A model generated the notes under the pieces. That model worked only from the letters and a program-made list of their open reading frames with translations, made no database searches and was not told the origin of the DNA. A stretch of DNA of 32,952 nt from contig NZ_WEGJ01000054.1 of NCBI RefSeq assembly GCF_009604385.1, forward strand, positions 1 to 32,952, written 5' to 3'. This DNA is from Streptomyces smaragdinus (GTDB lineage: Bacteria; Actinomycetota; Actinomycetes; Streptomycetales; Streptomycetaceae). This document shows positions 1 through 5,582 of this stretch, in pieces (the first letter of the stretch is position 1; each line of letters starts with the position of its first letter). The translations under genes were made by a program, and so were the position numbers.

Positions 1-1037
1 CTACGGCTCGAGCCGCCCCGGAGGATAGGGTCGCCCGCATGGCGATGCGTGAGGCCGTGGTGGCCGTACTCCGACGGGACGGGCGGGTGTTGGTGATCCA
101 GCGCGGCGCCGGGACGCACAAGGGCGCCCGCCATGCCCAGGGCCAGCGAGTTGCGTATCTCCTGCATGGACGTGAGCTTGCGGACGACCAGGACGCACAG
201 GACCGCAGCGGCGATATCGAGCACGTCGGCGAGCATCATCGTGCCGGCGGCATCACCCAACTCGTCCGGCAGCTCCGCGCCGTTGTACTGCCGGGCCGCG
301 ATCTGGTCGATGATCCGGTCTGCCACGAACACGATCCACCAGGCGTTGAGCAGACCGCGTCTGGACAACTGGAAGTTCCCGTCGAGCGTCGGCGGCGTGC
401 TGCACTGCCAGATGTCGTTGGCGATCTTCTTGGGGATCACGAAGTTGGCGAACGGGATGAACCATGCCCCGATCGTCCAGCCCGACCCCATCCGCAGCGG
501 CCCGCTCCGGAAGGACGCGGCGTTCCGGTGGGCCCGGTGGAACCAGATGACGAACACCACCCCGGTGGCGATCAGCGCGACGATCTGGAACACGCCCGAC
601 AGTGCGTACAGCGCATCCGCGTGGTCGAACTCGCTTTCCTCGGCGGTGTAGACCCGGTCCATCACGTCCCGCACCCCGACACCGGCGAACACCGAGAAGA
701 GGTCCGCCGCGATACACAGCCCGAGCAGGGCGTACAGCGCGACGGAGAGCCCGCCGAGACCCCGGTACGGGTGGAACGGCCCCATGGGCAGCGGACCGAG
801 CGGCCCGTGCACCGGCAACCCCGGCGCCCCGTAGGGCATGGGCTGCTGCGGCGGACCGTACGGTCCGGGCTGCGGCGGCTGTCCGTACGGCCCCGGCTGC
901 GGCGCCCCGTAAGGCCCGGCCTGCGGCGCCCCTTGGTCCGCCGCCTCCTTCGCCGTGACGGCGTCCGCCACCGAACAGATCCGGCAGCGGCCGTCGGGCG
1001 TGACGGCCGGCTGGTTCCGGCAATCGACGCAGAGCAT
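1..1037 (-). CDS. DUF4328 domain membrane protein, 3' end open at window edge
   Basis: The frame starts at ATG 1037, preceded by a strong GGGGAGGGG ribosome binding site, and has no stop before position 1, so at least 345 codons are visible. Residues 3-21 form a CxxC-x11-CxxC zinc-ribbon-like knuckle. Residues 38-75 are proline/glycine/tyrosine-rich with repeated PQPGPYG units, which suggests a flexible cytoplasmic tail. The rest has about five hydrophobic segments with the DUF4328 pattern (a tryptophan-rich helix near GWTIGAWFIPFANF and a last helix ending VRKLTSMQ). No enzymatic role is known for the family. The last 40 or so codons are unlike a normal DUF4328 tail: they read antisense through the start of a Nudix gene, so the natural C-terminus was probably lost in a rearrangement or assembly join near positions 110-135. 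Family call is confident, 3' end is not. Confidence 0.8.
   Translation of the reverse strand, partial: MLCVDCRNQPAVTPDGRCRICSVADAVTAKEAADQGAPQAGPYGAPQPGPYGQPPQPGPYGPPQQPMPYGAPGLPVHGPLGPLPMGPFHPYRGLGGLSVALYALLGLCIAADLFSVFAGVGVRDVMDRVYTAEESEFDHADALYALSGVFQIVALIATGVVFVIWFHRAHRNAASFRSGPLRMGSGWTIGAWFIPFANFVIPKKIANDIWQCSTPPTLDGNFQLSRRGLLNAWWIVFVADRIIDQIAARQYNGAELPDELGDAAGTMMLADVLDIAAAVLCVLVVRKLTSMQEIRNSLALGMAGALVRPGAALDHQHPPVPSEYGHHGLTHRHAGDPILRGGSSR
26..31 (+). promoter_or_regulatory. TAGGGT -10 box for a leaderless Nudix start
   Basis: TAGGGT matches the Streptomyces -10 consensus and ends 7 nt before ATG 39, the spacing expected when transcription begins at the start codon. A GGAGG lies at 20-24, 14 nt from the ATG, too far for an ordinary ribosome binding site. 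No convincing -35 box lies inside the window. Confidence 0.45.
39..119 (+). pseudogene. Truncated 5' fragment of a Nudix hydrolase gene
   Basis: From ATG 39 the frame gives an N-terminus typical of actinobacterial Nudix (NTP pyrophosphohydrolase) proteins: MAMREAVVAVLRRDGR followed by VLVIQRG. The next conserved parts, PGYW...G and the catalytic Nudix box GxxxxxExxxxREVxEExG, are absent. Beyond about position 113 the frame runs into sequence that is antisense to the DUF4328 gene and no longer looks like protein. The frame stays open to 1061 only because of base composition. I read it as a gene start cut off by a rearrangement or an assembly join, with its promoter still in place. A 27-residue stretch is short, so the family call is moderate. 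Confidence 0.5.
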
Positions 1038-1162
1038 GCGGGTCCCCTCCCCTTGTGCTGAATGCGGCCCTGAACTGCGGCTCGGGCCACGAGCGCCTGC
1101 GGAATCTACGTCAGCCGGAGGCGGCCCGTCCACTGTCTTGCGTATCAGAGACCCCGCACGCC

Positions 1163-3361
1163 TCAGAGCTGACTGGTGATCGTCGGGTCGGTGATCGCGG
1201 TGTCGTCGGCGAGGAGCATCGCCTTGCTGAGGATCACGGACAGCAACCGGTCACCCTCGAAGGGCAGATACCCGTCGGGATCGCTCTGCCCACGCCCCGG
1301 GACGATGCACAGATACTTCCCCTCCGGGTCGATCAAGACGTTCCCCGACCCCAGATGGATCCGGTACACGTGCCGCTTCCCCTCGACATGCAGGAACCGG
1401 CCCTCGATCCGGCAGCGGTCGCGTATCGCCAGCCGGGGCAGCAGCCGCGCGAGGAGGTCCCGCCGGGTCCCGGCGGTCTGCGACAGCTCGCCGAAGCCGT
1501 ACTCCGCCCAGTACTCCCGGTGCAGCCCCGCGGGTCCGCCGTCCCGCCACGTCGGGTCGTTGCCGAGGCTGGCCACGCCGATGAACAGGTCGACGTCCCG
1601 CAGCACCTCGCTCAGGACCAGCGGCGGTATGCCGTCCAGCGGCAGCGGGCCGTGGATCTCCTCCCGGCCCCAGTGGTCCGGGGTGTAGCCGCCGCCGCCT
1701 CCCACATGGGCGCTGTTGGCCCGGGACCCGGCCGGATAGAACCGCACCTGGTCGGTGGCCAGCCGCAGATACGCGCCGGCGTCGGAGAAGCCCTCGTGGT
1801 CCGCGCCCTCCACCCAGAACTCCGCCCGCAGCCCCCACTCGGGCAGCTCCCGCACCGGCGGCGGCAGCGTGTCGTCCACGCCCAGCCGCAGCCGGGCGTG
1901 CCAGCCGCGGACGGCGGCCAGGGCGTTGAACTGGTGCTGGCGCACGATGTGCGCCGCGAACCGGTTGGAGTACGTGCCGGTGGCGCGCTCGGCGTCGGTC
2001 AGCAGATACACCTCGCGGTGGGCCTGCCTGAACGGCTGGGTGACCCCGTGCTGTTCGAGGCGGTCGCGCCAGGCCCGTATCTCCTCGACGGGCCGGCCCA
2101 CCGGATGCCAGAGCTCCACGACGGCGTCGTCACCACCGGCGACCTCCGCCCCGTCGAGACCGCGCAGGGCGCCGTCGGTGAAGCCGCACGACGTGCCGTC
2201 GACGGTCCACAGCAGCCGCCGGGCCAGGGTCCCGACCAGCGGATGGTCCAGGAACCGCTCCCGCCACACCCGGTACGTCCACTGCCGGCGGGCCAGGAAC
2301 TGCCGGTCCAGGCGCTCCGACTGGGCCGTCAGCATCTTCCCGATGTCCTTGACCTGCGCCCTGAGCTCCTTCAGCGCGTCGACGTGCTCCCGCCGCACCG
2401 ACACCGGCGGGCTCTTGACGGTCCGCCCCGCCGCGTTGCGCCAGCCCAGCACCGCCTTCCCGCCCACCACCGCGACCTCGCCCGTGGCGTCCCCGAGGAC
2501 CACCGTGCGCCGGCCCACCTCCGTCAGCCCGTACGCGGGAACGGCCAGCTCCTCCACGTCCGCGCGGCTGAGCCCGAGGTCCTTGGCCCGGATCTCCAGG
2601 AGCCGGTTGACCTGCTTGAGCGTCGTCTTGTACGTCACCGTCGCCGACAGCCGCGCCAGCTCCCCCAGCGCCTCGACCCCGTCGATCCGCCCGAGGGCGA
2701 CGACACCCGCCCCGGCGACCTTGGGGCTACGCGGCCCCACGCCCGCGACCTTGCGCAGGGACGTCTCGACCAGCCGGCCCAGCGCCCGTGCGGTATCCGG
2801 ATGCGGGGGCAGGAGGGAGAGCAGCCAGGCGATGCCGCGCAGGGCGACGGCGTTGTACGGGTCGTACGTCTGGTTCGTGTTGCTGGTCAGATACCCGACG
2901 AGGAGCAACCGACGGGGCCTCCCCACCCGGGCGAGCCAGGAGCACAGCCGTCCGCGCACCTCGTCCTCGCCGATCTCCCCGATCAGCGCCCGCCCGCTCT
3001 TCGCCCAGCCCACCGTCGGCTTGGCCCCGGTCGCGGTGAGCGCGTGCTCCACCAGCCGCCGCCAGCCCTCCCCCAGCAGCGGGAAGCCCTCCAGCACCGC
3101 GTCCGACCACTCCTCCCCCGGATTGAGCACGGGGTCGGGAAGCCTGGCCAGGAGCCCACGAAGCTCGGCCTCACCGTTCCACAGCGACAGCGAGGTCCGC
3201 CGGACGACGGCAACAACCCCGGGCGGCACCGTCCGGCCGGCCGCCAGCTCCGCCTTGACGACCCGTATGAGCAGCCCGGTGTCCAGCTCGACGTCTTTCC
3301 TGGCGAGGTCCGCCAACTTCCCAGGGTCGAGCACCACCCGTACCGCCTCCGTGCCCGCCAT
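1163..3361 (-). CDS. DUF4132 domain-containing protein
   Basis: A 732-aa protein. The C-terminal half carries the DUF4132/DUF7737 pattern: QPFRQAHREVYLLT, then YSNRFAAHIVRQHQFNAL, TDQVRFYP, LSEVLRDVDLFIGVASLGND, FGELS, LLPRLAIRDRCRIEGRFLHV and IHLGSGNVLIDPEGKYLCIV. The N-terminal half is helical and leucine-rich and could be a HEAT-like scaffold (inference). From memory, E. coli MolR and YehI are relatives; the biochemical function is unknown. No signal peptide or membrane segment is seen, so it is probably cytoplasmic. ATG 3361 shares its A with the TGA stop of the upstream 128-aa gene (TGATG), so the two are translationally coupled and probably act together. The gene ends 125 bp before the DUF4328 gene on the same strand, and I see no clear terminator in that gap. 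Confidence 0.85.
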   Translation of the reverse strand: MAGTEAVRVVLDPGKLADLARKDVELDTGLLIRVVKAELAAGRTVPPGVVAVVRRTSLSLWNGEAELRGLLARLPDPVLNPGEEWSDAVLEGFPLLGEGWRRLVEHALTATGAKPTVGWAKSGRALIGEIGEDEVRGRLCSWLARVGRPRRLLLVGYLTSNTNQTYDPYNAVALRGIAWLLSLLPPHPDTARALGRLVETSLRKVAGVGPRSPKVAGAGVVALGRIDGVEALGELARLSATVTYKTTLKQVNRLLEIRAKDLGLSRADVEELAVPAYGLTEVGRRTVVLGDATGEVAVVGGKAVLGWRNAAGRTVKSPPVSVRREHVDALKELRAQVKDIGKMLTAQSERLDRQFLARRQWTYRVWRERFLDHPLVGTLARRLLWTVDGTSCGFTDGALRGLDGAEVAGGDDAVVELWHPVGRPVEEIRAWRDRLEQHGVTQPFRQAHREVYLLTDAERATGTYSNRFAAHIVRQHQFNALAAVRGWHARLRLGVDDTLPPPVRELPEWGLRAEFWVEGADHEGFSDAGAYLRLATDQVRFYPAGSRANSAHVGGGGGYTPDHWGREEIHGPLPLDGIPPLVLSEVLRDVDLFIGVASLGNDPTWRDGGPAGLHREYWAEYGFGELSQTAGTRRDLLARLLPRLAIRDRCRIEGRFLHVEGKRHVYRIHLGSGNVLIDPEGKYLCIVPGRGQSDPDGYLPFEGDRLLSVILSKAMLLADDTAITDPTITSQL

Positions 3362-3747
3362 CAGCCACCCACCAGCGGCACGAGCTTCAGGAACGTGACC
3401 TCCGTGCCCAGCGGCAGCTCGAGCTCCTCGTCCAGCTCCTCCACCTGCCGCTCCCCCACCAGCACCAGGAACCCGTTGCGCCCGAACGCCTGCACCGCCA
3501 GCTCGAACTGCCGCCCCGGGTCTATCCGCCGCCGCTCCCGCTCCCCGTTCAGCGTCCGCTCCGTGTCCGTGGGCTGCACGAGCCCCCGGAACGCCCCCGC
3601 ACTGCGGGCGTTGTACTCCGCGACCTCCTGGAACACCCGCCGCCGCACCAGCTCACGCAGCGTCAGCCGCTCCTCGGCGATGTCCAGCGCCCAGGCCCCG
3701 CGGCGCTCCCCCGTGGTCGTCTCGTCGACGAAGGTGACCGTTGTCAT
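3361..3747 (-). CDS. Ubiquitin/MoaD-like beta-grasp protein with C-terminal Gly-Gly
   Basis: A 128-aa protein that I do not recognise as a named family. The C-terminus, TEVTFLKLVPLVGG, ends exactly at a di-glycine and resembles the MoaD/ThiS/ubiquitin tail (a [D/E]-E-V-x-F strand, then proline and hydrophobics, then GG). The N-terminus is predicted as a strand pair (VTFVDE, GAWALDI) followed by a helix (TLRELVRRRVFQEVAEYN), which fits a beta-grasp start. Residues 50-90 form a charged insert not seen in MoaD. Its stop overlaps the start of the DUF4132 gene by 1 nt. There is no ribosome binding site before ATG 3747, but TAGCGT sits 7 nt upstream, so translation is probably leaderless. No E1-like, JAB protease or molybdopterin gene lies nearby. 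Coding status is confident; the ubiquitin-like reading is inference from pattern. Confidence 0.7.
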   Translation of the reverse strand: MTTVTFVDETTTGERRGAWALDIAEERLTLRELVRRRVFQEVAEYNARSAGAFRGLVQPTDTERTLNGERERRRIDPGRQFELAVQAFGRNGFLVLVGERQVEELDEELELPLGTEVTFLKLVPLVGG

Positions 3748-3754
3748 ACGAAAA

Positions 3755-3760
3755 ACGCTA
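3755..3760 (-). promoter_or_regulatory. TAGCGT -10 box for the leaderless ubiquitin-like gene
   Basis: On the minus strand TAGCGT ends 7 nt before ATG 3747. The 47-bp gap after the tetR gene contains no GGAG-type ribosome binding site near this start. This suggests a separate leaderless transcript for the ubiquitin-like/DUF4132 pair rather than simple read-through from tetR. I see no good -35 hexamer. Confidence 0.4.
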
Positions 3761-3794
3761 GCGGCCGCCACCGACAACGGGCCGTCCCCCCAGG

Positions 3795-4409
3795 TCAGGC
3801 GAACGACCGCAGATACCCGATGGCCCCGTTCAGGGCCGCCTCCAGCGGCGCGACGTCCTTCGCGACCTGGCACAGCAGCAGCCCGCCCTGCAGCGTCGCC
3901 AGCAGGGTCGTCGCCAGCCCGGCCGGGTCCGCGTCCGCGCGCACCAGCCCGAGGTCCTGCATCCGCCGCACCCCGTCCCGGAAGGCGCCCTCCCACCGCC
4001 CGAAGCTCAGGACCAGTATCCCGCGCGTCAGTTCGTCCTCGTCCGCCAGCTCACTGGCCAGCGAACCCAGCGGACAGCCACCGACGCAGCCGGCCCGCCG
4101 CTGCGTCCCGACGACGAAGTCACGCCACGCCTCCCAGCTCTCCCACCCCTCGACGTGGGCGAGATGAGGCTCCTGACCGCCGAAGACAAGCTCCGCCTGC
4201 CTCTCGATGACCGCGCGGACCAGCTCGGTCTTGTCGTCGAAGTAGTGGTAGACCTGCGATCGTCCGACGCCGGCCGCCGCACAGAGGTCCTCGACCGTCG
4301 TCCCGGCCACGCCGTCCCGGAACATCAGGTCGGCCGCCGCGTCCACGATCTTCGCCCGGGTCCGTTCGCCCTTCGCGGTGAGCGAGCGGACGGGAACTGT
4401 CTGGGTCAT
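3795..4409 (-). CDS. TetR/AcrR family transcriptional regulator
   Basis: A 204-aa repressor-type protein. The N-terminal helix-turn-helix spans about residues 10-56: GERTRAKIVDAAADLMFRDG, then TTVEDLCAAAGVGRSQVYHYF with the family's conserved tyrosine/phenylalanine end. The ligand-binding half contains RRAGCVGGCPLGSLASELAD, the CxxGCPxG-type loop common in TetR proteins that control oxidoreductases. I chose ATG 4409 because TTGGAG lies just upstream at proper spacing; an in-frame ATG at 4451 would extend translation through the intergenic operator. The gene is divergent from the oxidoreductase at 4493, and an inverted repeat covers its own ribosome binding site, so autorepression plus control of the neighbour is likely. 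The effector is unknown. Confidence 0.9.
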   Translation of the reverse strand: MTQTVPVRSLTAKGERTRAKIVDAAADLMFRDGVAGTTVEDLCAAAGVGRSQVYHYFDDKTELVRAVIERQAELVFGGQEPHLAHVEGWESWEAWRDFVVGTQRRAGCVGGCPLGSLASELADEDELTRGILVLSFGRWEGAFRDGVRRMQDLGLVRADADPAGLATTLLATLQGGLLLCQVAKDVAPLEAALNGAIGYLRSFA

Positions 4410-4410
4410 G

Positions 4411-4434
4411 GAGTCTCCAAGATTTTTTGGACTC
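4411..4434. promoter_or_regulatory. Inverted repeat, candidate TetR operator
   Basis: GAGTCTCCAA (4411-4420), a 6-nt centre, then TTGGACTC (4427-4434) form an imperfect inverted repeat with a 2-nt extension in the left arm. It lies in the AT-richer 83-bp gap between the divergent tetR and oxidoreductase genes and covers the tetR ribosome binding site. Its position fits an operator serving both genes; binding itself is inferred. Confidence 0.5.
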
Positions 4435-4492
4435 GATATTACATTTCGCATTCGGTAGGAAGGGTGTCAGGAACGGACAGAAAGGCACCCGC

Positions 4493-5410
4493 ATGAAAGC
4501 GATTACCGTCACCGACCAGACCGCCGGAACAGCCGGAATGACACTGACGTCCCGCCCCGAGCCCACGCCGGCGCTGAACGACGTCGTCGTCCGCGTCCAC
4601 GCCTCGGGCTTCGTCCCGACCGAGCTGGAGTGGCCCTCGACCTGGACCGACCGCCTCGACCGCGACCGCACCCCCTCGGTCCCGGGGCACGAGCTGGCCG
4701 GGGTCGTCACCGCCCTCGGCTACGGCACGACGGGACTGACCGTCGGCCAGCGCGTGTTCGGCCTCACCGACTGGCACCGCGACGGCACCCTGGCCGAGTA
4801 CACCGCCGTCGCCGCCCGCGACCTCGCCCCGCTGCCGGGGGACGTCGACTTCACGGTGGCCGCGAGCCTGCCGATCTCCGGGCTGACCGCGTGGCAGGGC
4901 CTGTTCGACCACGGCCGGCTGCGGGCGGGGCAGAGCGTCCTCGTGCACGGGGCGGCCGGGTCCGTCGGGTCGACGGTGACGCAGCTCGCGCGTGAGTTCG
5001 GCGCGTACGTCATCGGCACCGGGCGCTCCGCCGTACGGCAGAAGGCGCTCGACTTCGGCGCCATGGAGTTCGTCGACCTCGAGAACGACACCCTCGAGGA
5101 CGTCGGCCAGGTGGATCTGGTCTTCGACGTCATCGGCGGCGACATCCAGAAGCGGTCCGCGGGCCTGGTCCGGGCCGGGGGCACGCTCGTGTCCGTCGTC
5201 GGACCGGCCGAGGCGCGGCCCGCGGACGGGCTCGCGGTCGACTTCGTGGTCGAGCCCGACCGCGCCCAGCTGGGTGAGATCGTCCAGCGGGTACGGGACG
5301 GCCGGCTGCGCCCGGACATCGGCACCGTCGCGTCCCTGGACGACGCGGTGGCCGCGCTCGACCCGACGTCAAAACGCGGCGGCAAGACGGTGATCCGCGT
5401 ACGCCCCTGA
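4493..5410 (+). CDS. NADP-dependent quinone oxidoreductase-like MDR protein
   Basis: A 305-aa zinc-independent medium-chain dehydrogenase/reductase. The N-terminal GroES-like fold includes the PGHELAGVV segment. The Rossmann domain has the nucleotide-binding turn VLVHGAAGSVGSTVTQLA and the second-strand VIGTGRS, whose basic and serine residues suit NADPH. The structural-zinc cysteines of classical alcohol dehydrogenases are missing, which places it in the quinone oxidoreductase branch. ATG 4493 is used: AAAGG lies about 7 nt upstream, and it gives the standard MKAITV start. The C-terminal KRGGKTVIRV is the usual family end. It is divergent from the TetR gene, probably its repressor, which suggests induction by an electrophilic or quinone-like compound (inference). 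A strong hairpin follows at 5417. Confidence 0.9.
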   Translation: MKAITVTDQTAGTAGMTLTSRPEPTPALNDVVVRVHASGFVPTELEWPSTWTDRLDRDRTPSVPGHELAGVVTALGYGTTGLTVGQRVFGLTDWHRDGTLAEYTAVAARDLAPLPGDVDFTVAASLPISGLTAWQGLFDHGRLRAGQSVLVHGAAGSVGSTVTQLAREFGAYVIGTGRSAVRQKALDFGAMEFVDLENDTLEDVGQVDLVFDVIGGDIQKRSAGLVRAGGTLVSVVGPAEARPADGLAVDFVVEPDRAQLGEIVQRVRDGRLRPDIGTVASLDDAVAALDPTSKRGGKTVIRVRP

Positions 5411-5416
5411 AACGAC

Positions 5417-5471
5417 CCGGGCCCCACCAACAACGCCTCCTCACGAAGGCGGCGTTGTCAGTGGGGCCCGG
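5417..5471 (+). terminator. Long two-part hairpin terminator
   Basis: CCGGGCCCCAC (5417-5427) pairs exactly with GTGGGGCCCGG (5461-5471), and inside it ACAACGCC (5430-5437) pairs with GGCGTTGT (5451-5458). It starts 6 nt after the oxidoreductase stop. There is no long T run, as is usual in Streptomyces. It could also act on read-through from the opposite strand. Confidence 0.75.
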
Positions 5472-5530
5472 TAGCGTCAGCTCCACGGTGGCGGTGCCCG
5501 CCGCGCGCGCCCTGTGACGGGGGCGCCGGG

Positions 5531-5565
5531 CCGGTGTGCGCCTCGCGGGGGGAGGCGCACACCGG
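5531..5565 (-). terminator. Hairpin after the MMPL transporter gene
   Basis: CCGGTGTGCGCCTC (5531-5544) pairs perfectly with GAGGCGCACACCGG (5552-5565) around a 7-nt loop. It lies 18 nt past the MMPL stop codon on the minus strand. Together with the 5417-5471 hairpin it separates two convergent genes. Confidence 0.7.
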
Positions 5566-5582
5566 GCCCGTGACCGGCGGGG

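Noticed and set aside
39..1061. Long plus-strand open frame of 340 codons beginning with a Nudix-like start
   Set aside because: After about 25 codons it is only the antisense of the DUF4328 gene; composition is Arg/His/Pro-rich and no Nudix box follows.
3361..3747. MoaD itself (molybdopterin synthase small subunit)
   Set aside because: It is about 45 residues too long, has a charged central insert, and no moa, moe or mog gene lies nearby.
1055..4210. Plus-strand open frame of 1051 codons
   Set aside because: It lies antisense to the DUF4132, ubiquitin-like and TetR genes, has shadow-frame composition and no recognisable domain.
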